A DNA stretch of 64,000 nucleotides from Entomohabitans teleogrylli (GCF_001484765.1 NZ_LLXO01000025.1:26914-90913); one strand, 5' to 3'. Shown: positions 1 through 9,395, numbered from the stretch's first letter. Notes: generated by a model not told the origin, from the sequence alone. A program made the numbers and translations.

Positions 1-171
1 GCCCGCCACGGCGAAGTCCTGCAGTTGCGTCCCAAAGCGGCGAACAGCAAAGCGCTCACTGATGCTATCGGCGCCGAAGGCCAGCCGATACTGACGCTGC
101 CCCGCGGTTTTTATCTGAAAAAGAATTTCACCCGCGCCCTGCTGGATCGCCACTTCTTACAGGCGCCATAG
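1..171 (+). CDS. mutH: MutH, DNA mismatch repair endonuclease (3' end only)
   Basis: The window opens inside this gene; 56 codons and a TAG stop are present in frame 1. The translation runs [19 protein letters not shown], then [12 protein letters not shown], and ends RHFLQAP. This matches the C-terminus of E. coli MutH as I recall it, including the LRPKAAN and GFYLKKNFT blocks. MutH nicks the unmethylated strand at hemimethylated GATC sites after activation by MutL. The next gene, ygdQ, is also the neighbour of mutH in E. coli, which supports the call. The catalytic Asp/Glu/Lys residues lie in the missing part and cannot be checked. Confidence 0.93.
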   Translation, partial: ARHGEVLQLRPKAANSKALTDAIGAEGQPILTLPRGFYLKKNFTRALLDRHFLQAP

Positions 172-323
172 CGCATATGCCGCGCCGGGATTGCGCGGCT
201 CCCTTCACGGCGCCAGATAGTGCTTTTTACCGCCCGCGCCGCCGGGTTTACTGCGCAGGCCCTTTGTGGGAGCGGGGCATTCCGGCATATAATTAGCGCT
301 TTATTCTTTTGGCAGGTTTTGTC

Positions 324-1037
324 ATGTTGTTTGCATGGATTTCCGATCCTAACGCCTGGCTGGCATTGGGAACGCTGACATTGCTCGAGATTGTTCTCGG
401 CATCGATAACATTATTTTCCTCTCCCTGGTGGTCGCCAAACTCCCGAAAGCGCAGCAGAGCAGCGCCCGGCGGGTGGGGCTGGGAGCGGCGATGATCATG
501 CGCCTGGCGCTGCTGGCTTCCATTTCATGGGTGACCCGGCTGACCAACCCGCTGTTCACCGTCTTTGACGAAGAGATTTCGATTCGCGATTTAATACTGC
601 TGCTCGGGGGACTGTTCCTGATCTGGAAAGCCAGTAAGGAGATCCACGAGTCGATTGAAGGCGAAGCGGAAGGGCTAAAAACCCACGTCCACTCGTTTCT
701 GGGCGCCATTGTCCAGATCATGCTGCTGGATATCATTTTCAGCCTCGATTCGGTGATCACCGCCGTCGGGCTGTCGGATCATCTGTTCATCATGATGGCG
801 GCAGTGGTGATCGCGGTAGCAGTCATGATGTTCGCCGCGCGCCCTATCGGCGATTTTGTCGAACGTCACCCGTCGGTAAAAATGCTGGCGCTCTCTTTCC
901 TGATTCTGGTGGGCTTTACCCTGATTCTGGAAAGTTTCGATGTCCACGTGCCGAAAGGTTACATCTACTTCGCGATGTTCTTCTCAATCGCCGTGGAAAG
1001 CCTGAATCTGATCCGTAACAAGAAAAATCCGCTGTAA
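324..1037 (+). CDS. ygdQ: TerC-family inner membrane protein YgdQ
   Basis: This 237-residue polytopic membrane protein begins MLFAWISDPNAWLALGTLTL and is near-identical in length and sequence to E. coli YgdQ. It has about seven hydrophobic segments. The acidic motifs typical of TerC/YkoY-type proteins are present: EIVLGIDNIIF near residue 25 and DIIFSLDSVITAVG near 140. These paired helices with Asp residues are thought to handle metal ions, and relatives export manganese or protect against tellurite; the substrate of YgdQ itself is not established. The ATG at 324 is chosen over the upstream TTG at 309 because it gives the family start and follows a GGCAGG ribosome-binding site. It follows mutH by about 150 bases. 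Confidence 0.93.
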   Translation: MLFAWISDPNAWLALGTLTLLEIVLGIDNIIFLSLVVAKLPKAQQSSARRVGLGAAMIMRLALLASISWVTRLTNPLFTVFDEEISIRDLILLLGGLFLIWKASKEIHESIEGEAEGLKTHVHSFLGAIVQIMLLDIIFSLDSVITAVGLSDHLFIMMAAVVIAVAVMMFAARPIGDFVERHPSVKMLALSFLILVGFTLILESFDVHVPKGYIYFAMFFSIAVESLNLIRNKKNPL

Positions 1038-1045
1038 TCCTTTTA

Positions 1046-1065
1046 GCCGCCCCGCCAGGGGCGGC
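1046..1065 (+). terminator. Hairpin after ygdQ
   Basis: GCCGCCCC, loop GCCA, GGGGCGGC form a perfect 8-bp stem starting nine bases after the ygdQ stop. There is no U-tract after it, so it may stabilise the 3' end rather than terminate. A second possible terminator lies at 1184-1206, a short imperfect CCC/GGG hairpin followed by eight T residues. Confidence 0.5.
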
Positions 1066-1309
1066 GATATTGCCGGCCCGGGCTCTACGCAGGACGGTGA
1101 TTATCCGGCAAAATCAATTTCCCCGGCAACTGGTCAGCGATAAATCGCGTCGCGCCGGCCACAGCATCACCCGGCAATTCCGTCGTCCCGTTTGGGCGTT
1201 TTTTTTACTTTTTGTCACCGATTTTAAGATTCTCCTCCTTTTTCGCTCCTGAATTCCCTGCTATTGCTAGAATTACCCTAATTAATCCGATCCCTGCGAG
1301 GTAATAACG

Positions 1310-1528
1310 ATGAAAAAATGGGCAGTTGCAATTTCCGCTATGGGTCTGGTGTTTTCACTTTCCGGATGCAGCAGCGACTACGTGATGGCAACCAAAGATG
1401 GCCGAATGATCCTCACCGACGGCAAACCGCAAATTGATGATGAAACCGGGCTGGTCAGCTATCGCGATCAGCAGGGAAATAACATGCAGATCAATCGCGA
1501 CGACGTATCACAAATCATCGAGCGCTGA
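1310..1528 (+). CDS. ygdR: YgdR family small lipoprotein (DUF903)
   Basis: This 72-residue lipoprotein has a signal peptide [16 protein letters not shown] followed by the lipobox LSGC, so Cys20 should be lipidated and the protein anchored in the envelope. The mature part ([18 protein letters not shown], ending DDVSQIIER) matches E. coli YgdR almost residue for residue. YgdI/YgdR relatives form a small SH3-like beta barrel of unknown function. A GAGGT ribosome-binding site precedes the ATG. It is monocistronic: a strong terminator overlaps its stop codon. Confidence 0.94.
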   Translation: MKKWAVAISAMGLVFSLSGCSSDYVMATKDGRMILTDGKPQIDDETGLVSYRDQQGNNMQINRDDVSQIIER

Positions 1529-1545
1529 GTAACGCGCTCTTTTTT
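1520..1545 (+). terminator. Intrinsic terminator overlapping the ygdR stop codon
   Basis: GAGCGC (1520-1525), an 8-base loop containing the TGA stop, GCGCTC (1534-1539), then six T residues. The hairpin includes the last sense codon and the stop. Confidence 0.85.
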
Positions 1546-1732
1546 ACCGCTTTTTTGCGTCAACAGCGGTACTTTTTTCGCTCCCGCCCTTCCCCTTTGG
1601 CTTCCCCTCTGCCATATATAACTTTCCTCTTTCAGACAGCCGCCATCCTGGCTGCGTGCGCGACCCGGGCACAGCTGAAAGTTTTTTGTCGGGCAAGCCT
1701 GACACAACAACAAAAACATCAGGGAGCAGGCG

Positions 1733-2773
1733 ATGCATTACCATCGTATTCCTCATAGTTCACTTGAGGTAAGCACACTGGGGCTGGGCACCATGACGTT
1801 TGGCGAACAAAACAGTGAAGCCGAAGCCCATCAACAACTGGACTACGCCGTAGCCCAGGGCATCAACCTTATCGACGTCGCGGAGATGTATCCTGTCCCG
1901 CCGCGTCCCGAAACCCAGGGGTTGACCGAAACCTACGTCGGCAACTGGCTGCACCAACGCGGCAGCCGCGAAAAACTGATAATCGCCTCTAAAGTCAGCG
2001 GCCCGGCGCGCAACAGCGATAGCGCGATTCGCCCGGGGCAGGCGCTGGATCGCAAAAACATTCGCGAAGCGCTGGACGCCAGCCTGAAGCGGCTGCAAAC
2101 CGACTATCTGGATCTCTACCAGGTTCACTGGCCGCAGCGGGCCACCAACTGCTTCGGTACCCTCGGCTATCGCTGGACCGACAGCGCCCCGCCCGTCACG
2201 CTGCTGGAAACCCTGGAAGCGTTAACCGAGTTTCAGCGCGCCGGGAAAATCCGCTATATCGGGGTATCCAACGAGACCCCATGGGGGGTGATGCGCTACC
2301 TGCATATGGCGGAAAAACACGATCTGCCGCGCATTGTCACTATTCAGAATCCCTATAGCCTGCTGAACCGCAGCTTTGAGGTGGGGCTGGCGGAAGTGAG
2401 CCAGCACGAAGGGGTTGAACTGCTGGCTTACTCCTGCCTGGCTTTCGGAACACTGACCGGCAAATACCTCAACGGCGCCCGGCCCGCCGGCGCGCGCAAT
2501 ACGCTGTTCAGCCGCTTTACCCGCTACAGCGGCGAGCAGTCGCAGCAGGCGGTGGCGGCGTATGTCGGGATAGCCAGGCGTCACGGTCTCGATCCGGCGC
2601 AGATGGCGCTGGCCTTCGTGCGCCAGCAGCCGTTTGTCGCCAGCACGCTGCTGGGGGCCACCAGCCTCGCCCAGTTGCAAACCAATGTGGAAAGTCTGAA
2701 CCTGACGCTGTCAGAAGAGGTGCTGGCGGAGCTGGAAGCGGTGCATCAGCTGTATACCTACCCGGCGCCCTGA
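1733..2773 (+). CDS. tas: Tas, aldo/keto reductase family protein
   Basis: This 346-residue NADP(H)-dependent aldo-keto reductase begins MHYHRIPHSSLEVSTLGLGT and is collinear with E. coli Tas. The catalytic tetrad is visible: Asp48 and Tyr53 in IDVAEMY, Lys87 in IIASKVSG and His132 in YQVHWPQ. The cofactor-binding C-terminal blocks PYSLLNRSFE and FVASTLLGATSL are present. Tas was named for suppressing tyrosine auxotrophy under starvation in E. coli; its natural substrate is unknown. The start is preceded by AGGGAGCAGGCG. It lies between ygdR and the convergent lplT gene, as in E. coli. Confidence 0.95.
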   Translation: MHYHRIPHSSLEVSTLGLGTMTFGEQNSEAEAHQQLDYAVAQGINLIDVAEMYPVPPRPETQGLTETYVGNWLHQRGSREKLIIASKVSGPARNSDSAIRPGQALDRKNIREALDASLKRLQTDYLDLYQVHWPQRATNCFGTLGYRWTDSAPPVTLLETLEALTEFQRAGKIRYIGVSNETPWGVMRYLHMAEKHDLPRIVTIQNPYSLLNRSFEVGLAEVSQHEGVELLAYSCLAFGTLTGKYLNGARPAGARNTLFSRFTRYSGEQSQQAVAAYVGIARRHGLDPAQMALAFVRQQPFVASTLLGATSLAQLQTNVESLNLTLSEEVLAELEAVHQLYTYPAP

Positions 2774-2844
2774 CCGGTAAAAACAACGCGGGGAAAATCC
2801 GCTGATTTTCCCCGCTTATCGTCACAGCGCCATGGGGCGCCCAT

Positions 2845-4044
2845 TCAGCGCGGCTGACGCCGCTGCCATATCCACAGCCAGGCGATCGCCAGCGCAAACA
2901 GTACCCCGAAGCCCATCCCGATACCCACCACCGGAATCGCCATTTTCACGGCCAGCGAGTACAGTCCCAGCATCAGCAACATAGCGGCGTTTTCACCGAG
3001 GTTCTGCACCGCAATCGCATTACCGGCGCCCACCGAACGCTTACCGCGTTCCTGTAGCAGGGCATTCAGCGGCACCACAAAGAACCCGCCGAGCATGCCG
3101 ATGATCACCAGTAACAGATAGGAGGGCAATAACCCGGTCTGCACAGAGAAGAGGGTCACCACCACGCCGATCAAAATCCCGGCCGGCATACAGCGCGCCA
3201 CGCGTTCGAGGGTCACCAGCTTCGCCGCCAGCCCGGCGCCGGCGACAATCCCCACCGCCACCATGGCGTTCAGATAAGTCGGCGTGGCATTATCGGTGAT
3301 ACCGAGCGCCACCGGCACCCACAGCACCAACAGGAAACGCAGCGTCACGCCGGCGCCCCAGAACAGACTGGTGCCCACCAGCGAAAAGCGGGTTTCTCCG
3401 TTGCGCCACAGGGTACGGCAGGCGCTGAAGAAGCTGCCCGCCATCGCTCCCGGACGCCAGGTCTGGCCGGGACGCGCCGCCGCCAGGCGCGGGATCAGCA
3501 GATTCGCCACCACCGCCCCGGCATACACCAGCACGCAAATCCCCAGCGCGGCCAGCAGGCTCCAGTCCGCCAGTACGCCGCCGGCCATTGAACCCAGCAG
3601 AATAGCGGCAATAGTGGAGGATTCCATCAGGCCGTTGGCTTTCACCAGCTTATCGCCGGTAGTCAGTTCGCCGAGAATGCCGTATTTGGCCGGCGAGTAG
3701 GCCGCCGCGCCAATCCCCACCAGGGTATAGCCGATAAACGGGTTGTAACCGAAGCAAATCTCCGCCGCCCCCAGTAGTTTCAGGGCGTTAGCGCCCATCA
3801 TCACCCGCCCTTTCGGGAAACTGTCCGCCACCTGGCCGACAAACGGCGCAAACAGGATATAGGCGCCGACAAAGACCATTTGCAGGACCGGCTGGCTCCA
3901 TTCCGGGTAGCTTTGCTGCTTGAGCACCGCCAGGGTGGCGAACAACAGCGCGTTGTCGCCAAAAGCAGAAAGAAACTGAGCGGAAATGACCGCCTTCATC
4001 CCCCGGGACCACAGCGAGGTCCCGGCCTCGGCGCCATTAGCCAT
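2845..4044 (-). CDS. lplT: LplT, lysophospholipid flippase
   Basis: This 399-residue major-facilitator-type transporter has about twelve membrane segments. It flips lysophosphatidylethanolamine and lysophosphatidylglycerol to the cytoplasmic face, where Aas re-acylates them. The N-terminal block [20 protein letters not shown], the [11 protein letters not shown] block and C-terminal WIWQRRQ match E. coli LplT. It overlaps the 3' end of aas by 8 bases, so the two are translationally coupled, which fits their joint role in phospholipid repair. No terminator stronger than a short GC hairpin is seen after it; tas converges on it from the other side. Confidence 0.95.
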   Translation of the reverse strand: MANGAEAGTSLWSRGMKAVISAQFLSAFGDNALLFATLAVLKQQSYPEWSQPVLQMVFVGAYILFAPFVGQVADSFPKGRVMMGANALKLLGAAEICFGYNPFIGYTLVGIGAAAYSPAKYGILGELTTGDKLVKANGLMESSTIAAILLGSMAGGVLADWSLLAALGICVLVYAGAVVANLLIPRLAAARPGQTWRPGAMAGSFFSACRTLWRNGETRFSLVGTSLFWGAGVTLRFLLVLWVPVALGITDNATPTYLNAMVAVGIVAGAGLAAKLVTLERVARCMPAGILIGVVVTLFSVQTGLLPSYLLLVIIGMLGGFFVVPLNALLQERGKRSVGAGNAIAVQNLGENAAMLLMLGLYSLAVKMAIPVVGIGMGFGVLFALAIAWLWIWQRRQPR

Positions 4045-6196
4045 GCTGCGCGTCCTCCTGGTCCATCATCCCTTTCAGGGTGACGAAGTCCGGCTTGCCG
4101 CTGCCGAGCAGCGGTAACTGCTTCAGGAAACGGATATCACGCGGCACCGCCAGTTCCGGCACGCCGTGCGCGCGGGCATACTGCAGCAACCGATCGCGGC
4201 TCAATTCATGGTCAGTGGTATACAGCACCAGGGCCTCTCCCTTACCAGGGTCGCTCTTAATCACGGTAGCATGGAGTTTATCAGGGGAGACGCCAAGCGC
4301 CACTTGTTCAACGCTTTCCAGGGAGACCATCTCGCCGGCGATTTTCGCAAAACGCTTCGCCCGCCCCTGAATCACGCAGAAACCCTGCTCGTCGAAAGCG
4401 ACAATATCGCCGGTATCATACCAGCCGGCCTCCAGCGCGCCGTTGGCGTCTTCCGCCTGCGGGGCTTCCAGCACCCCCGGGTTTTCCACCCGCAGGTAAC
4501 CTTTCATCACATTCGGTCCGCGCACCTGCAGACGCCCCCCCTGTTCAATACCCGGCACCGCCAGCAGACGGGCGTCCATCGCCGGCAGGATGCGCCCGAC
4601 CGTGCCCGGCTTCGCCGCCATCGGCACGTTAATGGAGATAACCGGCGCGCATTCGGTCACGCCATAGCCTTCCAGGATGCGCAGGCCGAATTTGTCCTGC
4701 CAGATCTGGCGGGTGCTTTGCTGGAGTTTTTCCGCGCCGGCCACCACGTAGCGCACCCGGTAGAAATCATAAGGATTGGCAAAACGCGCATAGTGACCGA
4801 GGAAAGTGGAGGTACCGAAGATCACGGTACAGTTGCGATCGTAGGTCAGTTCCGGCACCACCCGGTAGTGCAGCGGGCTGGGGTAAAGAAAGACTTCCGC
4901 GCCGGTCAGTAGCGGCGTAAACAGCCCGACGGTCAGCCCAAAGGAGTGAAACAGCGGCAGCGCCGACATAAAGCGGTCATCGGTGGTGAAATCGGCGATA
5001 GCGCGGATCTGTTCAACGTTGGCCAGCAGACTCTTATGGCTGTGCACCACCCCTTTCGGATTCCCTTCCGAGCCGGAGGTAAACAGCACCATCGCCGCGT
5101 CTTCCGGGCTCTGGCGGGTCTGAGCCAGGCGGGGGAACAGGACATGGAAGAAGATCCACGCTTTGTCCGCTGCCGTCACATCCCCTTTCAGGTCTTCCAG
5201 AAACACCCAGCGCACCTGGGTAAGCTGCTCCGGCAGATGCCACAGCTTGCCTTTTTCCAGAAACTGGCGGGAGGTGAAGATGGTTTCAATTTGCGCCGCG
5301 GTGATGGCGCTGGATAACCCTTTGACGCCGGCGGTGTAGTTCATCATCGCCGGAATACGCCGCCGGCAGACGGCGCCGAAAATCACCGCCGCGCTGATCG
5401 CCGCATTCGGCAACATCAGACCGATGGTTTCCCCGGGCTTGCTGTATCTTTCCAGCAGACGGGCGACAAACAGCGATTTGGTCAGCAATCCGCGGTAATT
5501 GTCAGGGGTGAAATTGACATCCTCAATGCAGGGTTTGCCGGCGCCATAACGGTATTTCGCGCTCAGCAGGGCATCGAACAGGGTTTCCCGCGGGCGTACC
5601 GCCATCTGCGCTTCCATCATCACCTGATGCAGCCGCTCCCCGGCCATGCGCCGCCGGTCACGGGCGCGGGGCGCCTCCGGCATCGCAATCGTGGTGGGCG
5701 GCAGCACGTGCAGCGTAATCGTCGGAAAGCAGCGCTGTTTCACTCGCCCTTTCAGGCGGCTGAACTTGCTCAGTTCCGCCCCCTGAATACGCACCGGCAC
5801 CACGGTGGCGCCCGATTTCGCCGCCACAAAGCCGGCGCCGTCATAAATTTTCATCAGAGAGCCGGTAACGCTGATACGCCCTTCCGGGAAGATAACCACC
5901 GGGCGCCCCTGCTCCACCAGCCGCACCAGATGTTTGATAGACATCGGTTTGGTGGGGTCGAGCGGGACAAAATCAATAATCGGCTTTAGCCAGCGCATAA
6001 ACCAGCGGGTGCTGATCGACGAATAGACCGCGAATACCGGGCGAACCGGCAGGAACAGCGCCAGCAGCACGCCATCAAGAAATGAGACGTGATTGGGGGT
6101 GATCAGTACCCGGGTTTGCTGAAGGGCTTCCATATTGCCGGAAACGCGCACCCTGAATATCAGTCTGAACAGTAAACGGAAAAAACCAAATAACAT
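4037..6196 (-). CDS. aas: Aas, 2-acylglycerophosphoethanolamine acyltransferase / acyl-ACP synthetase
   Basis: This 719-residue bifunctional inner-membrane enzyme has an N-terminal glycerophosphate acyltransferase domain (about 1-190). Its HX4D motif is NHVSFLD, with His36 and Asp41. A C-terminal AMP-binding acyl-ACP synthetase domain (about 230-710) carries the P-loop-like motif [17 protein letters not shown] near residue 370 and the GWYDTGD and [10 protein letters not shown] motifs. It activates fatty acids on an ACP subunit and transfers them to lysophospholipids delivered by LplT. The length equals that of E. coli Aas. Its start at 6196 lies about 100 bases downstream, in its own direction, of the Omr-type small RNA. 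Confidence 0.96.
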   Translation of the reverse strand: MLFGFFRLLFRLIFRVRVSGNMEALQQTRVLITPNHVSFLDGVLLALFLPVRPVFAVYSSISTRWFMRWLKPIIDFVPLDPTKPMSIKHLVRLVEQGRPVVIFPEGRISVTGSLMKIYDGAGFVAAKSGATVVPVRIQGAELSKFSRLKGRVKQRCFPTITLHVLPPTTIAMPEAPRARDRRRMAGERLHQVMMEAQMAVRPRETLFDALLSAKYRYGAGKPCIEDVNFTPDNYRGLLTKSLFVARLLERYSKPGETIGLMLPNAAISAAVIFGAVCRRRIPAMMNYTAGVKGLSSAITAAQIETIFTSRQFLEKGKLWHLPEQLTQVRWVFLEDLKGDVTAADKAWIFFHVLFPRLAQTRQSPEDAAMVLFTSGSEGNPKGVVHSHKSLLANVEQIRAIADFTTDDRFMSALPLFHSFGLTVGLFTPLLTGAEVFLYPSPLHYRVVPELTYDRNCTVIFGTSTFLGHYARFANPYDFYRVRYVVAGAEKLQQSTRQIWQDKFGLRILEGYGVTECAPVISINVPMAAKPGTVGRILPAMDARLLAVPGIEQGGRLQVRGPNVMKGYLRVENPGVLEAPQAEDANGALEAGWYDTGDIVAFDEQGFCVIQGRAKRFAKIAGEMVSLESVEQVALGVSPDKLHATVIKSDPGKGEALVLYTTDHELSRDRLLQYARAHGVPELAVPRDIRFLKQLPLLGSGKPDFVTLKGMMDQEDAQHG

Positions 6197-6299
6197 GTCA
6201 ACTCCCTTTGTGAGGTCATGATACTGACACTAAGCCAGGCTCTTAGTGTAGCGGTAAATGACACCACATAACTACAGGCAGACATCGTGAATTCGGCGC

Positions 6300-6384
6300 A
6301 AAAAAAAACCTGCGCATCCGCGCAGGTTGGTGTAACTGTTGTCATCGACGCAAGGCGCCGATACCACCTATCAATACCTCTGGG
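6300..6384 (-). ncRNA. omr: OmrA/OmrB-type small regulatory RNA (single copy)
   Basis: On the minus strand an RNA of about 85 nt starts CCCAGAGGTATTGATAGGTG, which is the conserved 5' seed of OmrA and OmrB as I recall them. It ends with a 9-bp terminator hairpin (AACCTGCGC, loop GGAT, GCGCAGGTT) followed by nine U. The location next to aas is the same as in E. coli. These Hfq-dependent RNAs pair through the 5' end with mRNAs of TonB-dependent receptors, ompT, csgD and ompR. The seed and the terminator are intact while the middle is divergent, as expected for this family. E. coli has two tandem copies; only one is present between aas and the next gene. Confidence 0.9.
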
Positions 6385-6430
6385 ACAGTTACTGTATCAA
6401 CCGCGGCTCACTGACCGCCATGACTCAATC
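6385..6430 (-). promoter_or_regulatory. Promoter of the Omr-type small RNA
   Basis: The -10 element TACAGT (complement of 6391-6396) lies six bases before the conserved RNA start at 6384. At the -35 position there is only a poor match (GGCGGT), which fits an activator-dependent promoter; OmpR activates omrA and omrB in E. coli. I did not find a convincing OmpR site by eye. Confidence 0.55.
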
Positions 6431-6560
6431 GCAACAGCATGGCGCAAAATGTAACGAAAGATTTACCCTGAAATCATTACGGTTAGCGGTCGTGACAGAA
6501 AACCGGCGCCGCAGTCAGCGCCCGGAGGAAATCCCCCGCCTGGCTGGCGGGGAAAGGACA

Positions 6561-7904
6561 TCAGAACATCTTGAATTTGTATTCGATGATCACCTCAGAG
6601 GACAGTGTGTGCGTCCGGGTATAGCGGCCATCTGTCAGCACCGGCGTTTTACCGTTCATCTTATAGGACCAGCCGGGGCCGAACATTGCCCACAGAGTGA
6701 GGTTTTTCAGCTTCGGATGTGAAGGCACCCAGCGGCTGTAGGCGTTAATCTCCCCTGTGCGCACGTGATTGCCTTTATAGTTGAGCTGGCCAATGTTGCC
6801 GGCCAGCCCCACCGTCAGCTCCGGCGTCAGGTTATAATCGGTCATGGTGGCGAGCATCAGTTCCCCGTCGCGCATATAGTCATCGCCGGCATAGGCCATG
6901 GAGGCGAAGGTCCCGCGTGAGTTTTTACTCATATGGCGCGGGTAGAAGCCCACGGCGTTGGCTTTTTCCGCATCGGTATAGCCCAGACCCCATTTGGTGC
7001 TCCAGTTATCCGCCTGCCATTTGACGTCCACTGCGAAGTGCCAGGCGTTGTTGTCGAAGTCACGCTTGCCCGCCGCCATCGATTTATACTCGTCCAGCGC
7101 GTGGGTGCCGTAAATCTGGGTACCGATATTCAGTTGTTTTACCGGCTTCAGGTTGGCGAACAGAATATGGCGGCGCAGATAATTATCGCTTTCGCCATAG
7201 CCGTACTGCAGATTCAGCATGTCGCCTTTCCACAGCGCATCTCCGCTGGCGATATGGTTGATATACTTGCCCTCATTGGTCTGGAAGCGCATTTTATCCG
7301 GCGAATTACGCTCCATAGAGCTTTCCACATAAGCGCCGCGCAGCGTCAGGGCATCGTAATTCACCGAGCCGGTCCAGCCCAAATAGGTGGTGGGAGAGAG
7401 GCGGGTGGAGTTGGAAATCACCCCCATATTTTTCATGGTTTGCCAGCCCCAACGGGCGTCGAAATTAAAATCCGCCAGTTGATACTTCAGCTTAACGTTG
7501 CGCTGGCCGAATTTGGAAAAGCCGTCGGCATTGCTTTTGCTGTTGCCGCTACCGTTATTGTACAGCACGCCGCGCGAGTTAAAGTAATCGCTGGCCCCCA
7601 GCTTCACCGCCCCATAATAGGTGGCGTCGAAACCGATAATATCAGCGAAATAGCCGGATTTATAATCTACCGATACCCCCTGCCCCCAGGCATTATGGAC
7701 CTCTTTCGGGTTGGCGTTTTCTTCCTTGAGATATTTCCAGTAATTTTTAAATGACAGTTCCATGTGCGACTGGCTGAAAAAAGGATCGGCCAGTATCGTA
7801 TCGATCATATCCCGCTGCTCAATATCCGGTTTGACATCGGCGGACCAGCCGCTGGCCGGAATCGCCAGCATCATCAAAGCGACTGTAATAGCATTATATT
7901 TCAT
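6561..7904 (-). CDS. OprD-family outer membrane porin
   Basis: This 447-residue outer membrane beta-barrel has a signal peptide MKYNAITVALMMLAIPASGWSA and ends in an aromatic residue (EYKFKMF), the normal signal for barrel assembly. The sequence DPFFSQSHMELSFKNYWKYL after the signal and the repeated amphipathic Tyr/Gly strands fit the OprD family. That family includes specific channels for amino acids, chito-oligosaccharides (ChiP) and other small solutes. The substrate cannot be read from the sequence. It lies 92 bases after the histidine-phosphatase-like gene on the same strand, and both appear to be transcribed from one RAT-controlled leader at 8819-8919. A GGCGAAA/TTTCGCC hairpin sits between them. 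Confidence 0.85.
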   Translation of the reverse strand: MKYNAITVALMMLAIPASGWSADVKPDIEQRDMIDTILADPFFSQSHMELSFKNYWKYLKEENANPKEVHNAWGQGVSVDYKSGYFADIIGFDATYYGAVKLGASDYFNSRGVLYNNGSGNSKSNADGFSKFGQRNVKLKYQLADFNFDARWGWQTMKNMGVISNSTRLSPTTYLGWTGSVNYDALTLRGAYVESSMERNSPDKMRFQTNEGKYINHIASGDALWKGDMLNLQYGYGESDNYLRRHILFANLKPVKQLNIGTQIYGTHALDEYKSMAAGKRDFDNNAWHFAVDVKWQADNWSTKWGLGYTDAEKANAVGFYPRHMSKNSRGTFASMAYAGDDYMRDGELMLATMTDYNLTPELTVGLAGNIGQLNYKGNHVRTGEINAYSRWVPSHPKLKNLTLWAMFGPGWSYKMNGKTPVLTDGRYTRTHTLSSEVIIEYKFKMF

Positions 7905-7996
7905 TGTTAACCCCAGAAAATAGTCGCACGCCTGCCGGCGAAAGATAATTTCGCCCGTCCCTGCGACGTTTAGCTAATAATTAAAAAACGCGTATT

Positions 7997-8776
7997 TTAT
8001 TTTTTCTCGAGCGCCAGCTTACCTGCTTCGACATATTTCATGGTGCCGATTTCCGGAACCGTATATTTACCGTCCTTATAGACAATTTTGACTACGGCGG
8101 CATTGGCCAGCGGTTTATTTTTGGCGGTATCATCGGTTAAATCAGCAATCATAATCTGCATTGCGGTGCCGGAAGAAATCGCCAGCACGTTTTTATCACC
8201 GCGCGCCCGGGCATTTTCGACAATGGTCTGCAGCGCCGCGTGAGTGCGCGCCTTCACCTGCTGGTAATTTTCCGCCAGGCCTTTGGGATCGGCTGCGGCC
8301 AGCGCGTTCTGGTTATCGCTGACCGGCAGCGTTCCCGCCTTCATTTTGCTGAACAGTTCCCGGCCATCCTGCAGCCCGAGCTGCTTTGCGCCGGCATCGG
8401 CCATCTCCTTATTGAACCCGCCCTCAAAGCCGCCAAAGAAGGCTTCGCGCAAGCCGCTCAGTTCCGTCAGTTGATAATTTTCCACCCCGGCCTGCCTGAG
8501 AATTACGCTCATGGTTTCGCGCTGGCGCCCGGCGTCGCTGGAGTAGTAGCTGTCAAACGGAATGCCTTTGAGCCCCTCGCCCAGGTAACGCGCGACGCGA
8601 ATGCCATCCTCAGTCAGCGGTGAATCCGCCCATCCCTGTACCCGGTCAAAGGTATTAAACAGCGTTTTTCCGTGGCGTGCGAACCAGATATTTACCTCAT
8701 CGTCAGCGGCAATTTGCGCTGCCGAACAGGTTGCCGCACTGGCCATCACCATCAATGCTATCAACCATTTTTTCAT
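7997..8776 (-). CDS. Periplasmic histidine-phosphatase-fold protein (RHG motif, second His replaced)
   Basis: This 259-residue protein has a signal peptide (MKKWLIALMVMASAATCSA) and the phosphoglycerate-mutase-like fold. The phospho-acceptor motif is WFARHGKT (His35), followed by SSDAGRQRET and LREAFFGGFEGG, which carry the usual Arg and Glu of this superfamily. The second catalytic histidine, normally in a SHG motif near the C-terminus, is replaced: the sequence reads LAISSGTAMQIM. Activity may therefore be altered. The start at 8776 is chosen because the longer reading frame would run back through the leader terminator (8819-8886). It probably acts in the periplasm on phosphate esters and is co-transcribed with the OprD-type porin. 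Confidence 0.82.
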   Translation of the reverse strand: MKKWLIALMVMASAATCSAAQIAADDEVNIWFARHGKTLFNTFDRVQGWADSPLTEDGIRVARYLGEGLKGIPFDSYYSSDAGRQRETMSVILRQAGVENYQLTELSGLREAFFGGFEGGFNKEMADAGAKQLGLQDGRELFSKMKAGTLPVSDNQNALAAADPKGLAENYQQVKARTHAALQTIVENARARGDKNVLAISSGTAMQIMIADLTDDTAKNKPLANAAVVKIVYKDGKYTVPEIGTMKYVEAGKLALEKK

Positions 8777-8818
8777 ATTATATCCCGCCATTGCGTTGCT
8801 TTTCGGTAGCCCGAAAAC

Positions 8819-8889
8819 AAAAAAACCCACGCCGTCTACCGGGGCACGCTGTGTTAATCACAATATGCTGCACCGCGGTATTCGACGTA
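8819..8889 (-). terminator. Leader terminator of the histidine phosphatase-porin operon
   Basis: On the minus strand AACCTACGTC pairs with GGCGTGGGTT (ten pairs including two G-U) across a loop of about 43 bases, and seven T residues follow (complement of 8819-8825). The 5' arm shares its AACC with the end of the RAT site at 8890-8919, the normal arrangement for BglG/LicT control. Confidence 0.8.
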
Positions 8890-8919
8890 GGTTTTGCCTG
8901 TATTAAACAGTAACAATCC
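8890..8919 (-). promoter_or_regulatory. RAT 1: BglG-type ribonucleic antiterminator
   Basis: The minus strand reads GGATTGTTACTG, seven bases, CAGGCAAAACC, the classic RAT sequence bound by BglG/SacY/LicT antiterminators. It overlaps the terminator at 8819-8889, so terminator read-through should need a dimeric antiterminator. It controls the histidine-phosphatase-like gene and the OprD-type porin. The 5' and 3' parts are identical to RAT 2 and RAT 3. Confidence 0.9.
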
Positions 8920-8986
8920 AACGCTGCCCACGTTATCACCAAAAAATCAAAATGGCATCCCCATACTCATTCAATTTATCAATAAA

Positions 8987-9002
8987 TGTGATCCCACTCA
9001 TA
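8987..9002. promoter_or_regulatory. Possible CRP site in the divergent promoter region
   Basis: TGTGA-N6-TCATA, one mismatch from TGTGA-N6-TCACA. It lies in the 8920-9276 region that must hold the promoters of both divergent RAT-controlled operons. A weaker candidate, ATTGA-N6-TCACA, is at 9212-9227. CRP activation would fit a catabolic operon. Confidence 0.4.
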
Positions 9003-9276
9003 ATCATGGACGGAGGAAAAACCTCTCGCAACGGAAAATAAAATAAGAAATAACTCAACATCATAATTATTATTCACCCCGTCCCGCTTCGTTCCGCGAT
9101 GTAATATTCAGTGGTCATCTCTGCGGCCAAATTAAGATAAACCACACATTCCCGGATAGCCGGAAATACCCCGTCAACGCCTCCGGCAACAGATAAGGTT
9201 TATTGATCGTGGTCACATAATAAAACATCCACCTCTGGACTCTTTGCGCGACTGACGTTATTTTGCCTGCATCCTG

Positions 9277-9303
9277 GGATTGTTACTGAACACAGGCAAA
9301 ACC
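9277..9303 (+). promoter_or_regulatory. RAT 2: BglG-type ribonucleic antiterminator before the SurE-like gene
   Basis: GGATTGTTACTG, four bases (AACA), CAGGCAAAACC. Its 3' end overlaps the first arm of the terminator at 9300-9356. It controls the secreted SurE-type phosphatase gene starting at 9396. Confidence 0.92.
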
Positions 9304-9356
9304 TAAGATACTTGTCGCAAGCCACATTTGCGCGCAGGTGTCTTAGGTTTTTTTTT
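9300..9356 (+). terminator. Leader terminator of the SurE-like gene
   Basis: AACCTAAGA (9300-9308) pairs with TCTTAGGTT (9341-9349); nine T residues end at 9356. The pairing extends through TACTTG/CAGGTG with mismatches. It is mutually exclusive with RAT 2. Confidence 0.9.
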
Positions 9357-9395
9357 GCGCCTCAGAAAGGCCTCTGATACTCACAAGGAGTCACC

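Noticed and set aside
1070..1252. A 60-codon plus-strand ORF between ygdQ and ygdR
   Set aside because: It has no ribosome-binding site or recognisable sequence and ends in the T-rich region before the ygdR promoter.
8777..8830. N-terminal extension of the histidine-phosphatase-like protein
   Set aside because: The extended frame starts inside the T-run and stem of the leader terminator. The ATG at 8776 gives a clean signal peptide.
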